Below are positions 33,645 through 43,741 of a stretch of DNA of 64,000 nt, piece after piece. The stretch spans positions 12,394,858 through 12,458,857 of the forward strand of contig OX457037.1 of assembly GCA_949752735.1 (NCBI GenBank), given 5' to 3'. The notes beneath the pieces are model-generated. The model did no database searches and had not been told where the DNA came from. It was given only the letters and a program-made list of their open reading frames with translations. The DNA comes from Lumbricus terrestris (taxonomy: Eukaryota > Annelida > Clitellata > Crassiclitellata > Lumbricidae). Each line of letters begins with the position of its first letter. Position 1 is the stretch's first letter. Made by a program: the position numbers and the translations under genes.

Positions 33645-33720
33645 TGCGCATGCGTAGTAGAGGGACGCTCTCCTTGTCAGGCAGTAATAAAAGAGCAGCG
33701 CAACGCTGAGAGGCTCAGTT
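33645..33720 (+). promoter_or_regulatory. Core promoter candidate in the outer 5' LTR
   Basis: In order: an NRF1-like TGCGCATGCG (33645-33654), TAATAAAAG (33685-33693) as TATA-like box, and initiator TCAGTT (33715-33720) about 29 bp downstream. The nested LTR keeps the TATA/initiator pair at identical spacing (39593 and 39622). The embedded AATAAA could instead or also act as poly(A) signal in the 3' LTR. Confidence 0.45.
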
Positions 33721-33829
33721 GCGCATAGGATCTCAGGGCGGTCGGATGTATAGTGAGTTGCGCATAGGATCTCAGGGCGGTCGGATGTATAGTGAGTTGC
33801 GCATAGGATCTCAGGGCGGTCGGATGTAT
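33718..33829 (+). repeat. 39-bp tandem repeat, three copies (5' LTR)
   Basis: Units contain GCGCATAGGATCTCAGGGCG and start at the predicted initiator. The 3' LTR of the same element has four units; the nested element's LTRs have one. Confidence 0.9.
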
Positions 33830-34741
33830 TGCGGCGGTTGGTAGTTTTAGGCTCGATCAAGTTGGTGAAGCATGGCCAGGATAAGCGCCTGCTTGCACTA
33901 GTTGCGCATACACGGATTCTGTCGGCGATTCATTCTCTCTCGACATGGAGTCGATTAAATAAGGGGAATTGTTTATTGCGAGAAATACATCAGCGTCGCT
34001 GCAAGTTTTGCCTTCGCTCTCGCTTCGGATCTATTCCTGGATTACTAATTCAAGGCCTCTTTTCGCCCTGTCACACGGAGTGATTTATCGTGGGCTTCGA
34101 ATCGTCAGCGCTCTGCTCTCGTTCTTCGAAATTGTGTTGCGAAGCGGTTGTTCGTATGTTTGCCTAAGGGCGTCTTTCTCAAACGGCTTGGATACATAGC
34201 CGAAATTGTTGTTCATTGCGTGAAATCAGCGACGGATTTAGCTGATCCTTTCGGGCGTTTCAAACTCGACGCCTTTCTGTGTGTTTCGTCGCATCTCTTG
34301 GATATCGTCTTCGTCGCTGTTCTGCGCACACGATCGGCTTTGTCCCTTGTCTCCGGACATAAGGTACGCTTTATTGGGGAATTAATATGATCGGTTATTT
34401 AGAGATTTTGGGCTGAACTGAAATTGGCTGTGGGACTTGAGAGTCAATCGGGATTTAATTTAGGCATACTCCGGTTGATAGGTGTTTGCATTGAATTGTT
34501 GCATTTGATTTTCATTGAATGTCTTTACAAAGGATAGGAACTGATAATTGAACTTACTGACTTTTATGTTTGATTGCTTTGAACATAATTGATGTCAATT
34601 GAAGATTCAATTGATTGTGAATAATAAGAAATATTAATTAAACTTCTGACTTTGATCATTGATGGCATTGAATGCAACTGACGTTGAATGAATACTTGAT
34701 TGATTGTGAGCTACAACGATAGAAGTCATTTCTATAGCGCT

Positions 34742-37700
34742 ATGGAGGAGTCTAGGCCAGTCACTCCTGCTCAGCCTTCTAGGCCCCCTTCTTCTATGGA
34801 GATATTGCTTGAGGCAATACAAACTAATGCCAGAGACACGCAAGAGGCGATTTCCACGGTAGAATTCAATGTCTTGGCGGTACAATCAAATGTAAGAGAG
34901 GAAATCTCTTCCGTAAAATCTTATGTCAGAGATACGCAGGATGCTATTTCCTCAGTGCAATCAAATGTAAGAGAAGAGATCTCGGCGGTAAGAGATAATG
35001 TCAGGGAAGCGCTTACGGAAGTTGTATCACGCTTGGAAAGATTGGAGACATCGCCGGTACCCAAGCCTGCTGTGGATTTGAACCCTGGTTACCTCACCGC
35101 TATTACCACTGCGGACGCGCCATACCACTCGACCATCGGCCTGGAAGAAACTTTGGGTGCTAGGCCTAAAGATTTCGCACACCCTGGTATATTGCGGAGA
35201 AGTGATAGATTGGCTAGTAGGCCGCCAATTGCATATAGGGAGTTCGGCAGTCGAAATAACTGGCCGCCTTACCATCGTTGGGATTCGAACCCGGAAGTCA
35301 CCTCCTCCTGTCCTCCCTCTATCTCTAGAGCTCGTCCACAGCAGCACGCGGTCCCATCGGGCGAGGATCCGGAAGTGGCGACTCCGGGGAGGCCGATAGG
35401 GGCGGGCGTTACAATTGGTCCCAGCCAGTGGGGTCAAATTAGTTCTAGAGTTTTTGGTGATGATAGGTTAGAAGAGGAAACTGACTATGCTAGAACAGGC
35501 GAAATGGCAATTTCTTTTGAAAGAAGGAAGGAAAGGGAATTTGCTGATAATGTGGAAATAATGTCTGATAATGGTAGTGTAGACATTGAAATCAGCAAAA
35601 TAATGGAATCTAGACCTAAAACTGTTAAAATAATTGATAACAGAATGCATGCAGCACAGCAACCGGAGTTTAGAAATTTGGATATGAATAAACCGATCGC
35701 TAATAATTTGTCACGGGAGGGGGGTGATAAGGTCAACCCAGTCCCTTTGGCCTCTTCGTCCCTCCCTCTCGTCGAGTATCCTCGACCGGATCCACAATGG
35801 AGAATGCAAGCGTCGCTCGCACACGTCGATCAACAAAGAGTGGAAATGGCACCGAGTCGGGTCGACTTGACACAACCAGCGTCGGTAATGCCGACCTATC
35901 AGTCAATGCCTGACTGCGTCCTCGACGGTCGTGCAACTTCGACCATGGTTGGTCGAGACTACGCTCGACCCGACCTTCCTCCTGGACCAGCGGCGATGGC
36001 AACGGTCGACTGGATGCAACCATACGCTCGCATCGACCATCCTTACATGTCCTGGATGTCTGCTCCGGCCTACGCTCCGAGCGCATGCTACGGTAACAGC
36101 GATAACCGGGTGTGGCTCGACCCGCTCCGCTGTCTCGACCCGCTTCGACCAAGTGACGCCGTCTTTCCTCGGTGGCCAACGGTCGCTGAATCGGCGAGGA
36201 TGAGTTCGTGCCTCGGCGCGCAAAACTTCGGATTTAGCCGTGATGCCGAACTACCGCGATGTCAGGCGGTAATGAAACCGACGAATCTGGAGAAGTTTGA
36301 AACTACTAGCGATAATAAAGCGACGTCTGCGGTTGGTGAAACGAAAGCACTGGCGCCTACCAACGTTTCGGTCGGTCCTATCAAAATTGTCCCGACGACC
36401 ACCGTCGCAACGCAAACGACCGGCGACTGGGAGCTACCGTCGATCAGTTCAAAGGGAACAGTCAAGGAACTTGAACCGACCGCGTCTGCAACAGCTAAAG
36501 AGGGCGAGGTTAAACAGTCATCGACTTCTCCTCCTAAGCCAACACAATTCCTGAAACTCGGGTCTTTTAGCGGAAAGACGGACGTTGAAACATTCTTGCG
36601 CAAGTTCTCCGTTTGCGCAAGGAATAACGATTGGACGGATGAGGAGAAACTAGACCAACTGGTAGTCTCATTAGTTGAACCGGCGACCCATTTGCTGAGT
36701 GAGTCGAACGCGGATGGCTTGGACACATGGACGGCTTTGGTCCAGCGACTTCGTGAACGATATGGTAACGCTGAACAGCAAGCTTTATTTCAGACACAGC
36801 TGAGTACTCGAAAGCAGAAAGCCGATGAAGATATGGGAGCCTTGGTCGATGATGTGCGCCGTCTGACCTCGCGTGCGTATCCGGGCTCTTCGACTGTCCA
36901 CAGCGAAGCAATTGCTGTTCGGGCATTCTTGGATGCCCTGAGAGATAGAACGCTTGCTTTGAAAATCCGAGAGCGAGAACCGAGATCCCTCGACGAAGCC
37001 TACAAGGTGGCGATGCGGTTGGACGGTTATCAGAAAGCAGAAGACGGCGGCCATGAAAAGAACGACCGACGTTATGGACGAATCAACGCGATTAAAGAGG
37101 AAGAAGAAGAGTCGGAAATAAAAGAACTGGAACGGCAGGTGGAGAAGATAAAGAGACAACTAGAACGACAAGTCGGGCCCGTGTACAGAGATAATAATCG
37201 CGGGTCGTGGACAGGTCAGAACGGGTCAAACGGAAATGGTTGGTCCAACGCAAACGGAAGTAACTGGCGGAACAACCAACGCTGTTCGATCTGTAATAGA
37301 ACAGGTCATTGGAGTTCTACGTGCAGATACCGACAGGCGGCGGAACCGGAAGCTGGACGATCGGCGCGGAGATGCTTCGAGTGTTCAGCAACGGACCACA
37401 TAGCACGCTTCTGTCCTCTTCGACAACAGCAGCAGGCTCCACCTAGCGACAACCTGGGACAACCGGTGAGCGATGATCCCGACAACCCCAGCGTTGGCCG
37501 TGTGTTCGCTGTTCGGTCCGCTCCAGCGCCGAGCAGGGACCAGCGGAACGGGCAGAACCAGGAGCGTCGGTCGCGGAGGTCGCCATCATCGTCGAGGAGG
37601 CGAGACAGTGGTCGGAACTCACCAAGAGAGGAGCGACGCTGTTTCTACTGTGACGACAGTTCGCACCTTTTGAGGAGCTGTCCGCTTCGCAATGGACCCC

Positions 37701-37777
37701 CTGAGGACCGGATCTGGAGGATGCTGGGAGAACCGACCGGACTTCGTCCGCCTGAGAACTTGACGTCGGCTGGGTAA
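34742..37777 (+). CDS. gag: Gag polyprotein, outer element (1011 aa), starts inside the LTR
   Basis: Structural protein expected to form the cytoplasmic particle that packages element RNA. Start chosen at ATG 34742 (GCTATGG, good Kozak); the open frame extends 14 codons upstream without ATG. Domains: N-terminal coiled-coil of repeated EAI..NVREEISSV segments (about 15-100); long disordered, Pro/Ser-rich middle; retrotransposon Gag capsid-like region (about 600-760, with SFSGKTDVETFLRKF and RERYGNAEQQALF); acidic/basic helix (about 775-805). Three CCHC knuckles start near residues 848 (CSICNRTGHWSSTC), 878 (CFECSATDHIARFC) and 967 (CFYCDDSSHLLRSC). The ORF ends in a plain TAA-type stop context with no downstream protease/RT frame, so no frameshift or readthrough partner exists. 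Codons 1-224 are LTR-encoded and the primer-binding site falls within codons 225-231. The Ty3/Gypsy-type assignment is from Gag motifs only. Confidence 0.9.
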   Translation: MEESRPVTPAQPSRPPSSMEILLEAIQTNARDTQEAISTVEFNVLAVQSNVREEISSVKSYVRDTQDAISSVQSNVREEISAVRDNVREALTEVVSRLERLETSPVPKPAVDLNPGYLTAITTADAPYHSTIGLEETLGARPKDFAHPGILRRSDRLASRPPIAYREFGSRNNWPPYHRWDSNPEVTSSCPPSISRARPQQHAVPSGEDPEVATPGRPIGAGVTIGPSQWGQISSRVFGDDRLEEETDYARTGEMAISFERRKEREFADNVEIMSDNGSVDIEISKIMESRPKTVKIIDNRMHAAQQPEFRNLDMNKPIANNLSREGGDKVNPVPLASSSLPLVEYPRPDPQWRMQASLAHVDQQRVEMAPSRVDLTQPASVMPTYQSMPDCVLDGRATSTMVGRDYARPDLPPGPAAMATVDWMQPYARIDHPYMSWMSAPAYAPSACYGNSDNRVWLDPLRCLDPLRPSDAVFPRWPTVAESARMSSCLGAQNFGFSRDAELPRCQAVMKPTNLEKFETTSDNKATSAVGETKALAPTNVSVGPIKIVPTTTVATQTTGDWELPSISSKGTVKELEPTASATAKEGEVKQSSTSPPKPTQFLKLGSFSGKTDVETFLRKFSVCARNNDWTDEEKLDQLVVSLVEPATHLLSESNADGLDTWTALVQRLRERYGNAEQQALFQTQLSTRKQKADEDMGALVDDVRRLTSRAYPGSSTVHSEAIAVRAFLDALRDRTLALKIREREPRSLDEAYKVAMRLDGYQKAEDGGHEKNDRRYGRINAIKEEEEESEIKELERQVEKIKRQLERQVGPVYRDNNRGSWTGQNGSNGNGWSNANGSNWRNNQRCSICNRTGHWSSTCRYRQAAEPEAGRSARRCFECSATDHIARFCPLRQQQQAPPSDNLGQPVSDDPDNPSVGRVFAVRSAPAPSRDQRNGQNQERRSRRSPSSSRRRDSGRNSPREERRCFYCDDSSHLLRSCPLRNGPPEDRIWRMLGEPTGLRPPENLTSAG
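35416..35433 (+). promoter_or_regulatory. Primer-binding-site candidate, outer element
   Basis: TGGTCCCAGCCAGTGGGG begins 2 nt after the LTR end. Its complement would end GGGACCA, and the next bases (TCAAATT) extend the resemblance into a tRNA T-loop. The T-arm half resembles tRNA-Leu. Exact tRNA not assigned. Translated in the Gag frame as part of TIGPSQWGQI. Confidence 0.55.
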
Positions 37778-38932
37778 CTTTGCTGAATGACCGCTTAATC
37801 GCGGCCGTTTTGAATGCAGAAGCATCTGTAACCATGTTTTATTTTGATTGTGATGAATACGTTTACTTTACATGTGGAAGGCTTTACATGTGTGTGTTAC
37901 CGTGTAAATAACTGAATTTTTACATCGTATGTTGTGCATTCAAAAGTAATGCATAATAATAATATTTGTATTGCATTGCCGACTGTCTGATTAATGTTCG
38001 CAATGGTGATATATATTAGTATTGTATTGCATTTGCAATGAAGCGATGGACGATTTTATTATTGCCTTGCTATAGACAGAATTTGGACTGTCATTGCTCT
38101 TGCATTGCGCTATATAAATATTAATTTGACATGAAGATAGATTGACTAAAGCTGCATATTTTAATTAAGGCCATTGATCATGATTATGTGAACTTAACCG
38201 ACCTTTCTTGAGGCTAGGTTAAAATAGTAGGCCTATGTCTCTAAGAAGTGATTTTGAGATAATGCTCGGAGGCGAAATCTGCATTAGGCCTATGTTTCGC
38301 TTTATCTATAGTCTGATTGTTTAAGAATAATTTTAAGAGGTTTACACAGTTAAATTTTAAAGCTCCTAATTTCCTTGCATAGAATTTTTTATATTCGTAA
38401 CTATTGTCATCGTATATATATTAAGTGTATAGATGCATTATTTGATGATTTAAAGAGGCGCTGAATGAATGCTTTGAGGCCCATATTGCGTTTAACTGCA
38501 ATCTGTCGGGATTAGGCCTATATATATATATAGTTTGCCGTGATGAGCCCATATAATTCTGAGGATTTGAAGACAAATTTCGCCATTTTATATCAATTAA
38601 AATGGTAGGCCTACATGTTTTGATAGCCCAACGCGGAGGAATAAGCGATAATTTAGTTATGCTGTGTAATTTTTGCATTAGGCCTAGTTTTGCGGTTTTG
38701 CCTGATTCCGCCTGCAATGGAATTATATGGTTAAACTGCGAGGCCTAATAATATTAATTAGGGCTAGAAATAATAATAATAATTAGGATCCTTTTTGTGT
38801 ATAATGAAAAAGGCTGGCCGTTCAATTTCCTATTTGAGCTATAGTGGATATTAGGATAAACGTGCCATGTAAGGTTTATCAATAATTTTAACTTAGAAAG
38901 GTTTTGCTAAGTTTTGTTGATTGACCTAGTTT
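37778..38932 (+). other. Outer element 3' non-coding region, first part
   Basis: AT-rich, no ORF. Contains many TAGGCCTA-like words and aligns patchily with 43742-44890 of the nested copy. Confidence 0.7.
38929..38932. repeat. Target-site duplication GTTT, nested element (left)
   Basis: Matches GTTT at 48793-48796. Confidence 0.8.
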
Positions 38933-41350
38933 TGTAGCGATTGTATAACTACGCTACGGGTCGGTAATATTATTTTATTTAATTTTTGATCGATTATGGG
39001 GTTTCAGGGATCTGATATATTTGTTTGATTTCTGTATTTTTGAGCTGCCTTGTGTGACCTATATTTTAATGTTGATTTGCGCTTGACACGGGTCACAGCG
39101 ACCGCTGACGTAGGCAGCAGTCGTTGCTGTTTCATTAATTGGTATATGTTCACACGCTCTCAGCGATCGTCGGTCGCTGTCTTCAAAGGCCGCGCCGCTT
39201 GCAGTCGATGAGGGTAATTAAACTTTCGCACGCTCTCTGAGGTGGTCTGACGATCAGAGTGAGCGAGGAATACAGCCAGCCAGACAAGCACAGGCAGGGA
39301 CACGGATTGAGAAGGAAACACCGTTGGCGTGTGGGTCTGTGTACGTGTGTTTTCTCAAGGTTGAACTGGTGCATTTGATGCCTACGTGATCAGCGGCAGA
39401 TGGCGCTTTTCAGAAGGAGAGATAGAAGGAGAAAGACAGTGAGCTATAGACAGACGCGGAGATACACAGGAGAGGACGCAGCTGGCAGCTAATTCTTGCC
39501 GCCTTGAAACAGCTGCGTTGCTGCTGGGTTTGCGCGCGCGGCTCACTTGCTGGTCATGCGCAGAAAGGGGGACGCTCTCCTTGTCAGGCAGTAATAAAAG
39601 AGCAGCGCGACGCTGAGAGGCTCAGTTGCGCACAGGATCTCAGAGCGGTCGGATGTATTGCGGCGGTTGGTAGTTTTAGGCTCGATCAAGTTGGTGAAGC
39701 ATGGCCAGGATAAGCGCCTGCTTGCACTAGTTGCGCATACACGGATTCTGTCGGCGATTCATTCTCTCTCGACATGGAGTCGATTAAATAAAAGAGTTTG
39801 TTTGTTGCGAGAAATACATCAGCGTCGCTGCAAGTTTTGTCTTCGCTCTCGCTTCGGATATATTCCTGGATTACTAATTCAAGGCCTCTCTTCGCCCTGT
39901 CACACGGAGTGATTTATCGTGGGCTTCGAATCGTCAGCGCTCTGCTCTCGTTCTTCGGAATTGTGTTGCGAAGCGTTTGTTCGTATTATTTGCCTAAGGG
40001 CGTCTTTCTCAAACGGCTTGGATATATAGCCGAAATTGTTGTTCATTGCGTGAAATCAGCGACGGATTTAACTGATCTTTTCGGGCGTTTCAAACTCGAC
40101 GCCTTTCTGTGTGTTTCGTCGCATCTCTTGGATATCGTCTTCGTCGCTGTTCTTCGCACACGATCGGCTTTGTCCCTTGTCTTCGGACATAAGGTACGCT
40201 TTATTGGGGAATTAATACGATCGGTTATTAAGACATTTTGGGCTGAACTGAAATTGGCTGTGGGACTTGAGAGTCAATCGGGATTTAATTTAGGCATACT
40301 CCGGTTGATAGGTGTTTGCATTGAATTGTTGCATTTGATTTTCATTGAATGTCTTTACAAAGGATAGGAACTGATAATTGAACTTACTGACTTTTATGTT
40401 TGATTGCTTTGAACATAATTGATGTCAATTGAAGATTCAATTGATTGGGAATAATAAGAAATATTAATTAAACTTCTGACTTTGATTATTGATGGCTTTG
40501 AATGTGACGGATGTGGATTGAATGCTTGATTTGTTAATAAGAATAACTACTTCGTTCACTGCTAGCGATATTGACTGTGAGCTATAAAGATAGAAGTCAT
40601 TTCTATAGCGCTATGGAGGAGTCTAGGCCAGTCACCCCTGCTCAGCCTTCACGGCCCCCTTCTTCTATGGAGATATTGCTCGAGGCAATACAAACTAATG
40701 CTAGGGCTACTCATGAAGCCATTCAGACTAATGCTAGGTCTACTCATGAGGCAATACAAACTAATGCCAGAGACACGCAAGAGGCGATTGCCACGGTAGA
40801 ATTCAATGTCCTGGCAGTGCAATCGAATGTTAGCGATGCTATTTCCTCAGTGCAATCAAATGTAAGAGAGGAAATCTCTTCTGTAAAATCTTATGTCAGA
40901 GATACGCAGGATGCAATCACCTCAGAGCAATTAAATGTCAGGGAAGCGCTGACGGAAGTTGTATCACGATTGGAAAGGCTAGAGGCATCGCCGGTACCCA
41001 AGCCTGCTGTGGATTTGAACCCTGGTTACCTCACCGCTATTACCACTGCGGACGCGCCATACCACTCGACCATCGGCCTGGAAGAAACTTTGGGTGCTAG
41101 GCCTAAAGATTTCACGCAACCTGGTATATTGCGAAGAAGTGATAGATTGGCTAGTAGGCCGCCAATTTCATATAGGGAGTACGGTAGTCGAAAAGACTGG
41201 CCGCCTTTCCTGGGTTGGGATCCGAACCCAGAAGTCACCTCCTCCTGTCCTCCCTCTATCTCTAGAGCTCGTCCACAGCAGCACGCGGTCCCATCGAGCG
41301 AGGATCCGGAAGTGGCGACTCCGGGGAGGCCGATAGGGGCGGGCGTTACA
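38933..41350 (+). repeat. 5' LTR, nested element (2418 bp)
   Basis: TGTAGCG...CGTTACA. One copy of the 39-bp unit, the same TATA/initiator spacing, and the first 246 Gag codons. Confidence 0.9.
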
Positions 41351-43741
41351 ATTGGTCCCAGCCAGTGGGGTCAAATTAGTTCTAGAGATTTTGGTGATGA
41401 TAGGTTAGAAGAGGAAACTGACTATGCTAGAACAGGCGAAATGGCAATGTCTTTTGAAAGAAGGAAGGAAAGGGAATTTGCTGATAATGTGGAAATAATG
41501 TCTGATGATGGTAGTGTAGACATTGAAATCAGCAAAATAATGGAATCTAGACCTAAAACTGTTAAAATAATTGATAACAGAATGCATGCAGCACAGCAAC
41601 CGGAGTTTAGAAATTTTGAAGTGAATAAACCGATCGCTAATAAATTGTTACGGGAGGGGGGTGATAAGGTCAACCCAGTCCCTTTGGCCTCTTCGTCCCT
41701 TCCTCTCGTCGAGTATCCTCGACCGGATCCACAATGGAGGCTGCAAGCGCCGCTCGCACACGTCGATCAACAAAGAGTGGAAATGGCACCGAGTCGGGTC
41801 GACTTTACACAACCAGCGTCGGTAATGCCGACCTATCAGTCAATGCCTGACTGCGTCCTCGACGGTCGTGCAACTTCGACCATGGGTGGTCGAGACTACG
41901 CTCGACCCGACCTTCCTCCTGGACCAGCGGCGATGGCAACGGTCGACTGGATGCAACCATACGCTCGTCCCGACCATTCAAACATGCCGTGGAGGTATGC
42001 TCCGACCTACACTCCGAGCGCTTTCTACGGTAGCAGCGACAACCGGGTTTGGGTTGACCCGCTTCGCTGTCTCGACCCGCTTCGACCAAGCGACGCCGTC
42101 TTTCCTCGGTGGCCAACGGTCGTGGAATCGGCGAGGATGAGTTCATGCCTCGGCGCGCAAAGCTTCGGATTTAGCCGTGATGCCGAACTACCGCGATGTC
42201 AAGTGGTAATGAAGCCGACACCTCTGGAGAGAAATGAAACGACGGCCGATAATAAAGCGACGTCTGCGGTTGGTGAAACGAAAGCACTGGCGCCTACCAA
42301 CGTTTCGGTCGGCCCTATTAAAGTTGTCCCGACGACCACCGTCGCAACGCAAACGACCGGCGACTGGGAGCTACCGTCGATCAGTTCAAAGGGAACAATC
42401 AAGGAAGCAGAACCGACCGCGTCTGCAACAGCTAAAGAGGGCGAGGTTAAACAGTCATCGACTTCTCCTCCTAAGCCAACACAATTCCTGAAACTCGGGT
42501 CTTTTAGCGGAAAGACGGACGTTGAAACATTCTTACGAAAATTCTCCGTGTGCGCCAGGAATAACAGATGGACGGACGAGGAGAGATTGAACCAATTAGT
42601 AGTCTCATTGGTTGAACCGGCGACTCATTTGCTGAGCGAGTCGAACGCAGATAGCCTGGACACTTGGACGGCTTTGGTCCAGCGACTTCGTGAACGATAC
42701 GGCAACGCTGAACAACAAGCCCTGTTCCAAACGCAGCTAAGCACCAGGAAACAGAAAGTCGACGAGGACATGGGCGTCCTGGTGGACGACATCCGACGTC
42801 TCTCCACGCGAGCCTATCCGGGTTCCTCGACGGCTCACAGCGAAGCAATTGCTGTTCGGGCATTCTTGGATGCCCTGAGAGATAGAACGCTTGCTCTGAA
42901 AATCCGAGAGCGAGAACCGAAATCCCTCGACGAAGCCTACAAGGTAGCGATGCGATTGGACGGCTACCAGAAAGCAGAAGACGGTGGCCATGAGCAACAA
43001 GACCGACGACACGGCCGTGTCAACGCAATTAAAGAACAGGAAGAAGAGTCGAAAGTAAAGGATCTGGAACGGCGGATGGAGCAAATGAGGAGACAAGTGG
43101 AGCGACTAGAGAAGGAGCGACAATCCGTTTCGGCGCCACAATACAGAGACAACAATCGCGGGCCGTGGAGAGGTCAGAACGGGTCAACAAGAAATGAATG
43201 GTCGAATAACAATGGAAGTTATGGACGGGGAACTCCGCGATGTTTCCTGTGTCATCGGCTCGGTCATTTGAGCTCGGCGTGCAGACTTCGGCCATATGTG
43301 GAAACAGAAACGGAAGCAGGACCTTCCGCGCGCCGATGCTTCGAGTGTTCTGCGACGGACCACATAGCGCGCCTCTGCCCTCTTCGACAACAGCAGCAGG
43401 CTCCACCTAGCGACAACCTTGGACAACCTGTGGGCGATAACCACGACAACCCCAGCGTTGGTCGTGTGTTCGCTGTTCGGTCCGCTCCAGCGCCGAGCAG
43501 GGACCAGCGGAACGGGCAGAACCAGGAGCGTCGGTCGCGGAGGTCGCCATCATCGTCGAGGAGGCGAGACAGTGGTCGGAACTCACCAAGAGAGGAACGA
43601 CGCTGTTTCTACTGTGACGACAGTTCGCACCTTTTGAGGAGCTGTCCGCTTCGCAATGGACCCCCTGAGGACCGGATCTGGAGGATGCTGGGAGAACCGA
43701 CCGGACTTCGTCCGCCTGAAAACTTGACGTCGGCTGGGTAA
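40613..43741 (+). CDS. gag: Gag polyprotein, nested element (1042 aa), starts inside the LTR
   Basis: Homologue of the outer Gag with the same layout: N-terminal coiled-coil, disordered middle, Gag capsid-like region, helix, three CCHC knuckles (CFLCHRLGHLSSAC, CFECSATDHIARLC, CFYCDDSSHLLRSC). Start at ATG 40613 in GCTATGG context. The N-terminal coil is longer because the 11-residue unit EAIQTNAR(A/S/D)T(H/Q) is present three times against once in the outer protein. Codons 1-246 are in the LTR. The C-terminal ~110 residues appear identical to the outer Gag, while the first knuckle and preceding helix differ at many positions. No stop, no frameshift; likely functional at the protein level. 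Confidence 0.9.
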   Translation: MEESRPVTPAQPSRPPSSMEILLEAIQTNARATHEAIQTNARSTHEAIQTNARDTQEAIATVEFNVLAVQSNVSDAISSVQSNVREEISSVKSYVRDTQDAITSEQLNVREALTEVVSRLERLEASPVPKPAVDLNPGYLTAITTADAPYHSTIGLEETLGARPKDFTQPGILRRSDRLASRPPISYREYGSRKDWPPFLGWDPNPEVTSSCPPSISRARPQQHAVPSSEDPEVATPGRPIGAGVTIGPSQWGQISSRDFGDDRLEEETDYARTGEMAMSFERRKEREFADNVEIMSDDGSVDIEISKIMESRPKTVKIIDNRMHAAQQPEFRNFEVNKPIANKLLREGGDKVNPVPLASSSLPLVEYPRPDPQWRLQAPLAHVDQQRVEMAPSRVDFTQPASVMPTYQSMPDCVLDGRATSTMGGRDYARPDLPPGPAAMATVDWMQPYARPDHSNMPWRYAPTYTPSAFYGSSDNRVWVDPLRCLDPLRPSDAVFPRWPTVVESARMSSCLGAQSFGFSRDAELPRCQVVMKPTPLERNETTADNKATSAVGETKALAPTNVSVGPIKVVPTTTVATQTTGDWELPSISSKGTIKEAEPTASATAKEGEVKQSSTSPPKPTQFLKLGSFSGKTDVETFLRKFSVCARNNRWTDEERLNQLVVSLVEPATHLLSESNADSLDTWTALVQRLRERYGNAEQQALFQTQLSTRKQKVDEDMGVLVDDIRRLSTRAYPGSSTAHSEAIAVRAFLDALRDRTLALKIREREPKSLDEAYKVAMRLDGYQKAEDGGHEQQDRRHGRVNAIKEQEEESKVKDLERRMEQMRRQVERLEKERQSVSAPQYRDNNRGPWRGQNGSTRNEWSNNNGSYGRGTPRCFLCHRLGHLSSACRLRPYVETETEAGPSARRCFECSATDHIARLCPLRQQQQAPPSDNLGQPVGDNHDNPSVGRVFAVRSAPAPSRDQRNGQNQERRSRRSPSSSRRRDSGRNSPREERRCFYCDDSSHLLRSCPLRNGPPEDRIWRMLGEPTGLRPPENLTSAG
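40680..40790 (+). repeat. 33-bp coding repeat in nested gag
   Basis: Three in-frame units containing GAGGCAATACAAACTAATGC or close variants, encoding the 11-residue coiled-coil unit; also present in the 3' LTR near 48122-48232. Confidence 0.85.
41353..41370 (+). promoter_or_regulatory. Primer-binding-site candidate, nested element
   Basis: Identical to 35416-35433, two bases after the LTR end and inside the Gag frame. Confidence 0.55.

Larger units (their letters stand above)
33015..35413 (+). repeat. 5' LTR, outer element (2399 bp)
   Basis: Begins TGTAGCG and ends CGTTACA, the canonical TG...CA with a short inverted repeat. Contains a core promoter near 33645-33720, a 39-bp tandem repeat, a ~1-kb leader and the first 224 codons of Gag. 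Confidence 0.9.

Noticed and set aside
33718..33829. CRISPR-like regular repeat (39 bp)
   Set aside because: Direct tandem repeat with no spacers, in an LTR of a eukaryotic retrotransposon.
35733..36223. Minus-strand ORFs of 100-150 codons across gag (both elements)
   Set aside because: Antisense shadows of the GC-richer Gag coding sequence, with no independent support.
39798..40367. 189-codon ORF in the nested LTR leader, repeated at 47240-47809
   Set aside because: The matching stretch of the outer LTR has an indel that breaks the frame into two short ORFs, and it lacks recognisable domains; more likely untranslated leader.
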